Of a stretch of DNA of 64,000 nt, positions 7,545 to 15,109 are shown piece by piece (the stretch's first letter is position 1; each line of letters starts with the position of its first letter). Position numbers and translations under genes: made by a program. Origin of the DNA: Murinocardiopsis flavida (GTDB lineage: Bacteria; Actinomycetota; Actinomycetes; Streptosporangiales; Streptosporangiaceae); NCBI RefSeq assembly GCF_003014485.1, contig NZ_PYGA01000003.1, forward strand, positions 1-64,000. Direction: 5' to 3'. The notes under the pieces are model-generated. The model ran no database searches and was not told where the DNA came from. It saw only the letters and a program-made list of their open reading frames with translations.

Positions 7545-9211
7545 GCGGCCTCCGTTGCCGAGTGGTCCTGTTGCCGGGCGTGGTCGAGTTGCGCGCGTCT
7601 CTTGAGTGCTTCGCCGACCGCGCGCAGCAGGCGGTGTTCGCGGGGCGGGACGTCGGGATCGGTGGGGCGCGCCAACTCCCACGCGGTGTCGGTGCCAGCC
7701 ATGGCCAGGCGGACCGGGGAGTCAGCGCCGGAATCGGGTTCGGGGTTGGCGGGGTCGATGCCGAGGGTTTCCAGGACCCAGGTGAGGCGGTCGGCCTTGT
7801 GGTCGGCCACCGTCTTGCCGGACCACTTGCGGGAGACCAGGACGCGGCGCCCGGCGTAGCCGAGGTGTTCGCGGCGGTGGGCCTTGGAGCGGCAGAATCC
7901 GGGACGCATCCCTTCCTTGGCGTCTTGGGGCTGGATGCCGTAGCGCAGCCAGTTCGAACACCGGGGCGAGCAGGGTTCGAACCGCAGAGCCTCAACGAGG
8001 CGTTCCACGTGGCGCTCTTGCGCGCTCGATTCCACGGCGTGGCAGTCGGCGATGTCCTTGGTCAGGTACTTCGCGAGGTAGCGGACGCACCGGTCGGCAT
8101 CCTCCGACCCCGCCAGGCCCCCTTTGGCATCCACTTGGCGGCCGAAGCGGACCACGTGCAGGGGTTCGGCGTCCGGGTCGGCGTCGAGGTCGTCCAACGC
8201 CTGATCCCAGGTCGGCAGGACTTGGCCGGTGGTCATGTCGACATAGCCGCCCGCGTCGACGTCCCATGCGGGCAGGTTCGCCCCGTCGTAGACCACGGTG
8301 TCTGCGGGTGGCCACCAGACCTGGTGGTAGGTCGCGGCGGCGATCTGGCGCAGCTCGGCACGCGGCAGGGTGCCGCGGGTGGCCATATGCAGGTGCGGTG
8401 CGAGACGCCGTTGGGGTTCGACGGCGGCGAAGTACTGGATGTCGAACCCGGCCACGCGCCGCAGGTTCTGCACGAACCGGTCGATGAGCTTGGAGAAGTG
8501 CAGCGCATCGCGCGCGGCACGCCGGTAGTCATACGTCGAGGGGTCGACCGGGGTGCCGTCGGAGCGCACCCGCCCGTAGGAGTCGAGCGTGAGCGTGAGG
8601 AACAGCGAGGGCCGAAAGGTCCTTCCGGAGGCGGGGTCTTCGTAGGTCTGACTGACGGTGCGCCGGGTCATGGGCCGCTTGGGCAGGTCGGGTGCGTCTT
8701 GGCGGCGGCGGGTCGAGCGGGTCCGGCGCGGTTTCGGTTCGGCGTCGGAGGGCGGTCCGGCGGCGCCGCGCAGGCCGGATGCGGTGATCTCCTCGTCCAG
8801 ATCCGCAATGGCGGCGTCGAGCACGGCGAGGTCATCGGGGCCGGCACCCCCACTCGCGGCGAGGGCATCGCGTTCGGCGGTGATGACGGCCCGCTGTTCC
8901 AGCCAGGAGCGCTGCACCGCGGACGGGTCATCCGGGGTGGTGACGGGTTCCTCGGCGAGGTGCCAGCCCTCTTCGCACTGCGTGCGCCGGATGGACCGCT
9001 TCCGTTTGGCGCAGGTCGGGCAGCGGGACTCCAGCGTCGAGCCGCACGGCACGTCCACGATTTCGGTGCGCCCGGTGGCCAGGTCGGTGCGCCGCAGCGA
9101 TACCGGCCGGATGCACACGCCTTTCTCGGCGGCGATGGTCTCGGCTACTTCCCGCGCCAGGGGTTGGGCGAGGCGTTCGGCACGTGTGGTCTTGCCGGTC
9201 GGGGTAGGCAT
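7541..9211 (-). CDS. repSA: RepSA-type replication initiator
   Basis: This 556-residue initiator is of the pSAM2 RepSA family and should start replication of the excised circle. A zinc-finger-like region has CPTCAKRKRS (residues about 69-80). The strand FLTLTLDSYGRV (about 200-215) is followed by PHLHMATRG (about 270), an HUH-type metal-binding motif, and by the ALRF-EPCSPRCSNW segment. It begins at ATG 9211, facing away from the small gene at 9245, and overlaps xis at its end. It has no membrane segments. Confidence 0.9.
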   Translation of the reverse strand: MPTPTGKTTRAERLAQPLAREVAETIAAEKGVCIRPVSLRRTDLATGRTEIVDVPCGSTLESRCPTCAKRKRSIRRTQCEEGWHLAEEPVTTPDDPSAVQRSWLEQRAVITAERDALAASGGAGPDDLAVLDAAIADLDEEITASGLRGAAGPPSDAEPKPRRTRSTRRRQDAPDLPKRPMTRRTVSQTYEDPASGRTFRPSLFLTLTLDSYGRVRSDGTPVDPSTYDYRRAARDALHFSKLIDRFVQNLRRVAGFDIQYFAAVEPQRRLAPHLHMATRGTLPRAELRQIAAATYHQVWWPPADTVVYDGANLPAWDVDAGGYVDMTTGQVLPTWDQALDDLDADPDAEPLHVVRFGRQVDAKGGLAGSEDADRCVRYLAKYLTKDIADCHAVESSAQERHVERLVEALRFEPCSPRCSNWLRYGIQPQDAKEGMRPGFCRSKAHRREHLGYAGRRVLVSRKWSGKTVADHKADRLTWVLETLGIDPANPEPDSGADSPVRLAMAGTDTAWELARPTDPDVPPREHRLLRAVGEALKRRAQLDHARQQDHSATEAA

Positions 9212-9244
9212 TCAGCACCACCCTCCACGGCGAGGAGGCCCGGC

Positions 9245-9487
9245 ATGGCGCCGAGACGTCAGGCCCCGACCAGAGGCGAGTACCTGTGCGCATGGGGCGT
9301 GGTGGTCGTGAGCGCGTTCATGATCCTGGTCGCGGCGACCGTCATCGTCAGCCAGTGGCATGGAGGTCCGACGCCGCGCATCATCCCATGGGGGACGGCA
9401 TTGGGCATGTCGATCTTCCTGATCTGGGGCGTTGTCGATATCCGCCGGTATCACCGCTCCACCTCCCGGCCCGAGGAAAGCCCCTGA
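9245..9487 (+). CDS. Small two-helix membrane protein, opposite strand to rep/tra
   Basis: This 80-residue protein has two hydrophobic helices (residues about 17-38, VVVVSAFMILVAATVIV, and about 48-65, WGTALGMSIFLIWGVV) and a basic, charged tail. A strong GAGGAGG precedes the ATG by 8 bp. It is read against the flanking repSA and traSA genes; its last 37 bp overlap the end of traSA tail to tail. Position between rep and tra is where pSAM2-like elements carry spd spread genes, often membrane proteins, but the orientation is unusual. Function as a spread or transfer accessory protein is an inference. Confidence 0.6.
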   Translation: MAPRRQAPTRGEYLCAWGVVVVSAFMILVAATVIVSQWHGGPTPRIIPWGTALGMSIFLIWGVVDIRRYHRSTSRPEESP

Positions 9488-10872
9488 GCAGCCATGGCGG
9501 CGATGTCCTCATCGGTGACGAAGGCGGCACGCACCCGGACCGGGACGGGTGATCCTTCGAGCTTGACGAACCCGACCCCGGGCAGGTAGGGGTCGATGAG
9601 GTGGGCATTCGCACCCCGCTCCCGGGCCCCCTCGCCGAGGACCATGTCCACCTGACTCGCTTCGTCCAGGCGGAGGGCGATCTTGTCGGGGAAGAGGTTG
9701 CGCAGGTTCATGACCTCCTTGCGGGGGTCTTGGAGCGCGGCCAGCACGCACACCCCGACCGAGCGGCCCTGAGACGTCAACGTGGCGATGGCGTTCTCGG
9801 CGCGGCGGCGCACGTCGCGGTCGGGGTGGTAGGCCGTCAGGAACGCCACCTCGTCCACCACCACGACGACGAACGGGTCCGTGGGCGAAGGCGTGTGGGT
9901 GCGCTGCTTGCCCGCATACCGTGCGGCGCGTTCCTGCATGCGGGCAACGGCCTGTTCGAGCAGGTCTACCGCGGATTCCCCGGAGTCGGCGTAGTGGGCA
10001 AACAGGGGGCGCCCGTAGGAGAGTTCCATGCGCTTGGGATCGATCGCCCACACCTGCACCGACCCGTCACCGATAGCCGGAGTCAGGGCGCGGATGGCGG
10101 ACCAGATCACCGACCCCTTGCCCGCACCGGTCACGCCGACCGTGAGCACGTGGGTGCCGTGCAGGCGGAGGCGCCAGGTGTCGCCCTCTTCGGTGCGGCC
10201 CATCGCCACCCCGCGCAGATCCACAGGACTGTGGACGGGCAGCGCGTCCAGCGGTTCGGCGAGGGTGTCACGGCGCGGGAACTCCAAGGTGACGTCCCGC
10301 GCCCCGTTGACGTGGACCCGGCAGGAGGGGGCGGCGAAGCCGTGCGCGAGTGCGTCAACGCGGGTCTGGAAGTCTTCCGGGGTCGTGCCTGGGACGATCT
10401 TCACGCGCACCCGGTCGGCCCATTCGGTACAGGTGACCCGCCGGATGCGGGGCAGGTAGCGGCGTTCCTGGTAGGACTCCGCCAGTCCGGCCACGACGAG
10501 GACGGGTTGCCAGTGACGTCGGTAGTTGGTCAGCCACCGCCACTTGGCCAGCGCGGGCAGGGCGACGCGGGTGCAGAAGGTGTGCGGCCAACGCCACCAC
10601 CACAGCACGAGCACGGCGACAGCGATTGTCCAGGAGGCGGCCAGCGGCACCCATCCCCCGGAATCGAGGATCAGTGCCGAGGAGACGACGAGCGCGACTG
10701 TGACCGGGGCGCGCACCGGGAGCAGCACTAGCAGCCGCACGAGCGCCCAGACCCATCGGGCGATGACGAAGATGCCGGGGGTCTCGACCACAGGCACCGT
10801 GAACCGGATGGTCTGCGCCGGGATCGGCGCGGTGGGCTGCTTCTGGGCTTCGCCGGTCGATCCGCCGAGCAT
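9451..10872 (-). CDS. traSA: FtsK/SpoIIIE-like conjugative DNA translocase (TraSA/TraB type)
   Basis: This 473-residue protein mediates intermycelial transfer of double-stranded DNA. The N-terminus has two to three membrane helices (residues about 37-95). The motor domain has Walker A GVTGAGKGS (about residue 230) and Walker B VVVVVDEVAFL (about residue 335). TLTSQGRSVGVCVLAALQDP follows, typical of septal DNA translocators. The C-terminus should contain a winged-helix element that reads clt repeats. It starts at ATG 10872, overlapping the upstream small gene by one base. Confidence 0.93.
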   Translation of the reverse strand: MLGGSTGEAQKQPTAPIPAQTIRFTVPVVETPGIFVIARWVWALVRLLVLLPVRAPVTVALVVSSALILDSGGWVPLAASWTIAVAVLVLWWWRWPHTFCTRVALPALAKWRWLTNYRRHWQPVLVVAGLAESYQERRYLPRIRRVTCTEWADRVRVKIVPGTTPEDFQTRVDALAHGFAAPSCRVHVNGARDVTLEFPRRDTLAEPLDALPVHSPVDLRGVAMGRTEEGDTWRLRLHGTHVLTVGVTGAGKGSVIWSAIRALTPAIGDGSVQVWAIDPKRMELSYGRPLFAHYADSGESAVDLLEQAVARMQERAARYAGKQRTHTPSPTDPFVVVVVDEVAFLTAYHPDRDVRRRAENAIATLTSQGRSVGVCVLAALQDPRKEVMNLRNLFPDKIALRLDEASQVDMVLGEGARERGANAHLIDPYLPGVGFVKLEGSPVPVRVRAAFVTDEDIAAMAAQGLSSGREVER

Positions 10873-11123
10873 CAGGACTCACCCCCGGTCCGTTCCTGGG
10901 TGCGCAGGGAGTCCAGGCGTGCCTGTGCGTTGTCGGCGACCGCGCGGGTTTCGGTGTCGCGGGTCTGTTCGGCGATCCGGTCGAGGAGCGAGGACTTCCA
11001 CGCCATCAGCGCCGAGTCCCCGGAGGGAGCGGACCCGATGGTCCGGCACTCGGAGCGGTGCCGCAGAGCGGCCAGGAACGCGGAGATTTCGCGCGCCATC
11101 GGACGCGGCTCTGGGGAGGTCAT
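10872..11123 (-). CDS. Small conserved AICE protein of unknown function
   Basis: This 83-residue protein is hydrophilic and helix-rich, with two cysteine-poor amphipathic stretches (REISAFLAALRHRSECRT and SSLLDRIAEQTRDTETRAVADNAQARLDSLRTQ). It is coupled to traSA through a TGATG overlap. GGAGCC precedes the ATG. Genes of this size occur immediately upstream of traSA in many Streptomyces-type elements. I do not recognise a function. Confidence 0.75.
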   Translation of the reverse strand: MTSPEPRPMAREISAFLAALRHRSECRTIGSAPSGDSALMAWKSSLLDRIAEQTRDTETRAVADNAQARLDSLRTQERTGGES

Positions 11124-11182
11124 AGTCTGGCTCCGTCTCTTTCTCGTGCTCTGGAGAGGGCATTCGTTCGAGGAGAGGGACG

Positions 11183-11216
11183 GGGGCGGCCCGGTGTTGG
11201 CGCATCAGGCCGCCCC
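11183..11216 (-). terminator. Possible terminator after the Pra-like gene
   Basis: GGGGCGGCC (11183-11191) can pair with GGCCGCCCC (11208-11216) across a 16-nt loop, just beyond the stop of the Pra-like gene on the minus strand. It may attenuate rather than stop read-through into the transfer genes. Confidence 0.45.
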
Positions 11217-11227
11217 GCTTCGCTGTT

Positions 11228-11653
11228 CTAGGCGGCAGCCGCATCCTTGGCGGCCGGAGCGGGAGCAGAACGGCGCCCACCGCCGGAGGTGCCGGGCGTC
11301 TTCACGCCCTTGGCGCGCAGCGAGTAGGCCACGCGGGGGCGGCGGCCGTTGTCGTCCACATACGGCATGACGGCCATGTGGTCGAACTCCACCGGGCGGA
11401 ACGGCAGCCCGGGAACCTCGTCGGGCAGGGTCGGGCAGACATCCGCCGAGACCTTGACCTTCACGCTCTTGGCTTTGCCGCGTGCTTCCGGGTCGGCGTC
11501 GATCACGTCCACCGCCCACAGCGGCTGCCCGGTGTCCTTGTCCAACTGAGGCTTCTTCGTCTCGAAGTCGGTGATCGCTTCCACGCCCAGCGCGTAGGCC
11601 CCGGCGGGGAAGACCGTGGAGAACTCGACCGGGATCGCACCCTGAATTGCCAT
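11228..11653 (-). CDS. Pra-like activator of replication, integration and excision
   Basis: This 141-residue protein begins MAIQGAIPVEFSTVFPAGAY and contains PLWAVDVIDADPEARGKAKSVKVKV and PFRPVEFDHMAVMPYVDDNGR. I associate this family with the pSAM2 product Pra, which switches on rep-xis-int. The C-terminus is an Ala/Pro-rich tail. The ATG at 11653 has GGAG 9 bp upstream; 21 extra codons upstream lack a start signal. It leads the minus-strand operon running through tra, rep, xis and int. The name rests on remembered family resemblance. Confidence 0.7.
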   Translation of the reverse strand: MAIQGAIPVEFSTVFPAGAYALGVEAITDFETKKPQLDKDTGQPLWAVDVIDADPEARGKAKSVKVKVSADVCPTLPDEVPGLPFRPVEFDHMAVMPYVDDNGRRPRVAYSLRAKGVKTPGTSGGGRRSAPAPAAKDAAAA

Positions 11654-11984
11654 GTCAACGCTCCTGTTCATTACGTGCCGCACACAGCGGCGGTGTCGTC
11701 CGGAGGCTCCGAACAAGCAATCGATACATGTTTAGCATGTATGAGTTCTCGTTGTCACCACTTCCCGGTGCCGTCGGCCCCTGCGGTTGGGGGACCGTGT
11801 GTCTCGTCCGCCTTGTTCGGACGGTTACCACCATCGGCGATGAGGCAGGGACGCGATCACTACGCGGCGGGACGTGTCCGGGACGTCCCGGTGAGGCGGG
11901 TCGGGGATTCCTACATGGCTGGACGTGTTCAGGACGTCCCGATACTGTGAGCGCGTCCGTAGACGTCCTCTGAACACAGGATCC
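11654..11984. promoter_or_regulatory. Divergent control region between the Pra-like gene and the first HTH/PLD regulator
   Basis: The 331 bp contain no gene. A perfect inverted repeat ATACATG-N5-CATGTAT (11724-11742) sits where a promoter for the Pra-like gene is expected. Nearer the regulator are two long direct repeats of the form GGACGTGTYCNGGACGTCCCG (11870-11890 and 11921-11941, 51 bp apart), plus an inverted copy, GACGTCCTCTGAACAC (11962-11977). The second repeat abuts a GATACT -10-like box. This suggests autoregulation by the adjacent HTH protein. Confidence 0.6.
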
Positions 11985-12722
11985 ATGCCAAACGAGAGGT
12001 TGCGCGCCGCGCTCTTGGAGCACGGTGTTACCCCCGCCGATCTCGCCGCGGAAATCGGCGTGGACACGAAGAGTGTCGAACGGTGGATCAGTCTTGGCCG
12101 GACCCCGTACCGGAAGCACCGCTTCGCCACCGCGGCGCGACTCGGCATGGACGAGACGTACCTGTGGCCGGCGGCGCTGAGCACGGAGCAGAGCACAGCG
12201 GCATCAGAGAGCGAGATCATCGCCGTCCACCCGCACCGGTGGACCGTGCCCCGCGACACCTGGAAGCGCCTGTTCGAGTCGGCGACCCAAGAGATCGGCG
12301 TTCTCGTCTACAGCGGGTTCTTCATGGCCGAGGACGCCAGCATCCTGGCACTGCTCAAGGAGAAGGCCCAGGCAGGGGTGCGGGTGCGCGTCCTACTCGG
12401 CGACCCCGACAGTGAGGCGGTCGCCCAGCGCGGCGCCGACGAGGGCATTGACGATGCGATGGCAGCGAAGATCCGCAACGTCATCGTCCTTTACAAGTCG
12501 TTGCGCGCGGTCGAGGGTGTCGAGTTCCGGTTGCACGGGACGATCCTCTACAACTCGATCTATCGGGCAGACGAGCAGATTCTTGTGAACACCCACGTCT
12601 ACGGCGCCCCGGCGTCCAACGCTCCCGTGTTCCACCTGCGCAAGATCGCCGGGGGCGGAATGGTGAACACCTACCTCGACAGCTTCGAACAGGTGTGGAA
12701 CCAGGCGACGCCGCTCACGTGA
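11985..12722 (+). CDS. HTH regulator with degenerate phospholipase D-like domain (copy 1)
   Basis: This 245-residue protein has an N-terminal XRE-like HTH (residues about 4-50, LEHGVTPADLAAEIGVDTKSVERWI) and a C-terminal PLD-like domain (about 90-240). The HKD signature is degraded: LHGTILYNSIYRADEQ keeps the histidine but has Thr where Lys is required, so catalysis is unlikely and a ligand-sensing role is more plausible. The start is the ATG at 11985, just after the operator-like repeats. It is followed after 8 bp by the Nudix gene. A close paralogue lies at 15110-15841. Confidence 0.85.
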   Translation: MPNERLRAALLEHGVTPADLAAEIGVDTKSVERWISLGRTPYRKHRFATAARLGMDETYLWPAALSTEQSTAASESEIIAVHPHRWTVPRDTWKRLFESATQEIGVLVYSGFFMAEDASILALLKEKAQAGVRVRVLLGDPDSEAVAQRGADEGIDDAMAAKIRNVIVLYKSLRAVEGVEFRLHGTILYNSIYRADEQILVNTHVYGAPASNAPVFHLRKIAGGGMVNTYLDSFEQVWNQATPLT

Positions 12723-12730
12723 GGAGCCCC

Positions 12731-13204
12731 ATGCCCCGCCGGATCGACTACTACGACGACCCCGAGGCTCCCGAGGCCAACAGCCGGGTGCCGTCGGTGA
12801 ACGTGGTCGTGGTCAACGACCGCGATGAGGTGCTGGTGATCCGCCGCACCGACAACGACAACTGGGCGGTACCGGGCGGGGCGATCGATCTCGGCGAGTC
12901 GGTACCGGCGGCCGCGATCCGCGAGACCGAGGAAGAAACCGGCATCACCTGCGAGATCACCGGTATCGCCGGGATCTACAGCGACCCGAGGCACGTCATC
13001 CTCTACACCAGCGACGGCGAGGCGCGGCAGGAGTTCTCCATCGTGCTCACGGCCCGCCCGGTGTCCGGTGAGCCGAGGACGAGCGACGAGTCCCGAGACG
13101 TCCGGTGGGTGCCCAAGGCCGAAGTGGCGGAGCTGCGCATGGACCCGTCCATGCGGTTGCGCCTCGCGCACTACCTCAACGGCGCGGTTCCGCACATCGG
13201 CTGA
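12731..13204 (+). CDS. Nudix hydrolase, Pif-like
   Basis: This 157-residue protein has a complete Nudix box, GGAIDLGESVPAAAIRETEEETGI, fitting GX5EX7REUXEEXGU, so it should hydrolyse a nucleoside diphosphate linked to another group. GAGGAG precedes the ATG at 12731, and the gene is 8 bp after the HTH/PLD regulator, clearly one operon. pSAM2 encodes a Nudix protein, Pif, that blocks transfer between cells already carrying the element. This gene occupies the equivalent place. Transfer immunity is therefore the leading inference. Confidence 0.85.
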   Translation: MPRRIDYYDDPEAPEANSRVPSVNVVVVNDRDEVLVIRRTDNDNWAVPGGAIDLGESVPAAAIRETEEETGITCEITGIAGIYSDPRHVILYTSDGEARQEFSIVLTARPVSGEPRTSDESRDVRWVPKAEVAELRMDPSMRLRLAHYLNGAVPHIG

Positions 13205-13219
13205 ATCTGCGAGGGCCGG

Positions 13220-13774
13220 TCAGCCGAGCTTGGCTATGCGCTCCTCGACATTGCGGACCGCCGCGGTGAGCGCGGGAGATGAGCGGGTGATGGCACGGTG
13301 CACCAGATCCTCAGGGCTGTAGCGCTCAAGGATCTCCGAAAGGCGCCGCTCCACCGTCAGCCGCCCGCCGTCCGGGCTGGTGGTCATGTCGGAGTAGGTC
13401 AGCGCGTCCAACAGCGGCTCTGGCGGAAGGCCGAACTCGCCGGCCAAGTCTTCGCGCAGCCCGCGTTCCTCGGCTTCGACCAGGGCGCCGGAGTGGTGCG
13501 CCACCAGACAGCACAGGCGTTCGTCGGCGTAGAGGACCTCACGGAGGTACCGGGCGCCGTCGAGCGGGTGCAGACCGGTGACCGCCAGCGCGGGCGAGTA
13601 CCCGATGTCGTGCAGCCAGGCCGACGCCGTCACCATGTCCGTGTCGTCCTCACCCAGCACATCGGCGAGCGAGGCGGCCTGCTCGGCGACGCCTTGCGTG
13701 TGTGCCCACCTGCGGGGCAACGGCTCTTCGAGGAGCGTTCGCGCGAGATCCCGCGCCCATTGAACATGTCCCAC
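13220..13774 (-). CDS. HD-domain metal-dependent phosphohydrolase
   Basis: This 184-residue protein has an HD domain: the first histidine in RRWAHTQGVAEQA (about residue 25), the HD pair in SAWLHDIGYSP (about 55), and a further AHHSGA (about 100). It should hydrolyse a phosphoester, often a nucleotide. The GTG at 13774 is the first start after the GntR stop, 10 bp away, so it is the second gene of the GntR operon. It converges on the Nudix gene; both act on nucleotide-type substrates by family. The role in the element is unknown. Confidence 0.82.
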   Translation of the reverse strand: MGHVQWARDLARTLLEEPLPRRWAHTQGVAEQAASLADVLGEDDTDMVTASAWLHDIGYSPALAVTGLHPLDGARYLREVLYADERLCCLVAHHSGALVEAEERGLREDLAGEFGLPPEPLLDALTYSDMTTSPDGGRLTVERRLSEILERYSPEDLVHRAITRSSPALTAAVRNVEERIAKLG

Positions 13775-13784
13775 ATGTCTCAGG

Positions 13785-14270
13785 CTAGCGGTCGGCGCCT
13801 TCCGGCGGTCGCACGAAGCGCCCCTTCCCGTGGACGGACACCACCAGCCCGGAGCCTTCCAACTCCGACAGCGCTTGGCGCGCGGTCCCCCGCGAGACGC
13901 CGTAGTGCTGCACAAGCGCGGATTCGCTCGGGAGCGGGGCGCCGGGACCGAGGTCGCCGTTCTCGACCTGTGCCCGGAGCTCGGCCGCGATCCGCCGGTA
14001 CTGGGGTTGCGAGGGGGCGGTGTCGGAACCGGCACGCTCTTCGGGGCTGCACACCACGCGCCCGGTACCGGGAAGCGTCTTGATCAGCCGATCCGCTTCC
14101 AACGAAGCAAGGGCACGGCGGACGGTGCTGCGGGCAACGTGAAACTCGTCCCCTAGTGCCGACTCAGAGGGAAGCGCGGCACCAGGCGCGAGGCCACCAC
14201 TCGTGATGCGCTCGCGAAGCACCTCCGCGATCTGGCCATAGGCCCCCCACGGCGTGGAACGCGGACTCAT
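13785..14270 (-). CDS. Regulator with two tandem GntR-type winged helices (KorSA-like position)
   Basis: This 161-residue protein consists of two GntR winged-helix domains in a row and no effector domain. Domain 1 (residues about 10-72) reads YGQIAEVLRERITSGGLAPGAALPSE...VARSTVRRALASLEADRLI. Domain 2 (about 90-152) repeats it as YRRIAAELRAQVENGDLGPGAPLPSE...VSRGTARQALSELEGSGLV. In pSAM2 the GntR protein KorSA represses pra and itself. Two palindromes upstream (14318-14356) are likely operators. GGAGAGG precedes the ATG at 14270. The HD gene follows. Confidence 0.85.
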   Translation of the reverse strand: MSPRSTPWGAYGQIAEVLRERITSGGLAPGAALPSESALGDEFHVARSTVRRALASLEADRLIKTLPGTGRVVCSPEERAGSDTAPSQPQYRRIAAELRAQVENGDLGPGAPLPSESALVQHYGVSRGTARQALSELEGSGLVVSVHGKGRFVRPPEGADR

Positions 14271-14317
14271 CAGGGTTCCTCTCCTGGCGATGGGCGAACT
14301 AAATCGACGCGACTAAC

Positions 14318-14356
14318 GCAAGAAGCTTGCACAAGTCGCTTACACAAGCAGCTTGT
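14318..14356. promoter_or_regulatory. Paired palindromic operators for the GntR regulator
   Basis: Two perfect inverted repeats share the CAAG...CTTG core: GCAAG-AAG-CTTGC at 14318-14330 and ACAAGC-A-GCTTGT at 14344-14356, 26 bp apart, with a further CTTGCACAAG between them. They lie 48-86 bp upstream of the GntR start codon. Two sites suit a protein with two DNA-binding heads. Confidence 0.6.
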
Positions 14357-14454
14357 CAGTTCAGAGCGGATCCTTGTACCGACACCGCAGTGATCTGAGC
14401 TGGCAATAACCGTGCGACCGACGGGGAAGGTTCGTCGGCCGCACGACGTTCATG

Positions 14455-14682
14455 TCAGCCTGCCGAAGGCTGGATCAGACGCAGAGGGCGTGCAGCTCGC
14501 GCCGGTGGGCACTCCAACTGTCGGACGAACACGTCGATGTCAGGTTCGATCAACGTTGGCGCGTGGTCGGCGTAGGGGTCGTTCGCAGTGGCGACCCACA
14601 GATGGGCGGTACGTCGGATCGACCACTGGTCTCCGTAGCACGCCCGCAGCAGCCGCAAGAGCGGATCACGTCGTCCGCTCAC
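14455..14682 (-). CDS. Small AICE protein, second of a coupled pair
   Basis: This 75-residue protein starts at GTG 14682, inside the stop codon of the preceding small gene (GTGA overlap). It contains LLRLLRACYGDQWSIRRTAHLWVATA and a following proline/acidic stretch, a pattern I associate with short hypothetical proteins near regulators in Streptomyces elements. No function is known. Coupled translation with its neighbour is the best evidence that it is real. Confidence 0.55.
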   Translation of the reverse strand: MSGRRDPLLRLLRACYGDQWSIRRTAHLWVATANDPYADHAPTLIEPDIDVFVRQLECPPARAARPLRLIQPSAG

Positions 14683-14921
14683 GCCGCCACCGCCACGGGG
14701 CGTGCGATGTCCAACAGCACGGCCAGCCCGCGCAGCGACCGATCCTCGTGCGGCTTTTCGATGCGCGGAATCTGCCGAAGGACGTACGGCCGCACCATCG
14801 CGGCCTTCGGATGCACCGGATACGGCGGCGGCGGAGGGGTGAAAACGAGCGTGACGTACGGCCGACATCGGCTCAGTTGGGAGGGGCGATTGTCGCGATA
14901 CCGGGCGATAGGGTTCCGCAT
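14679..14921 (-). CDS. Small AICE protein, first of a coupled pair
   Basis: This 80-residue basic protein starts at ATG 14921, with AGGCGG 5 bp upstream. It has a proline run (TPPPPPYPVHP) followed by AAMVRPYVLRQIPRIEKPHEDRSLRGLAVLLDIARP. The VRPY-L motif recurs in small hypothetical proteins of actinomycete elements. It is divergent from the second HTH/PLD regulator. No function is recognised. Confidence 0.55.
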   Translation of the reverse strand: MRNPIARYRDNRPSQLSRCRPYVTLVFTPPPPPYPVHPKAAMVRPYVLRQIPRIEKPHEDRSLRGLAVLLDIARPVAVAA

Positions 14922-15050
14922 GTTCCGCCTGCCTTCTCAGGTCGGGACCACGCCCCCGGAGTGTTCGCAGCACTCGCGGGGGTCTTTGCTACCTGCGGAA
15001 ACCCTTGCCTGCACGGGCGGACATGTGTACCTCGTATCGGACATCCCATG

Positions 15051-15067
15051 GGACGTCTAGGGACGTC
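15051..15067 (+). promoter_or_regulatory. Operator-like GGACGTC repeat before the second HTH/PLD regulator
   Basis: GGACGTC occurs at 15051-15057 and 15061-15067, with a 10-bp period, followed by a TTATCG -10-like sequence. The same GGACGTC core makes up the repeats before the first paralogue (11870-11977), which suggests that both regulators read a common operator. Confidence 0.5.
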
Positions 15068-15109
15068 TTCTGTTATCGTCGTGGTCCCCGCACGACGGAG
15101 GCCGACGAC

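Noticed and set aside
7562-9244. Long plus-strand frame leading into the small membrane protein at 9245
   Set aside because: This part is antisense to repSA and low in sense; only the last 80 codons, with their own ribosome-binding site, are accepted.
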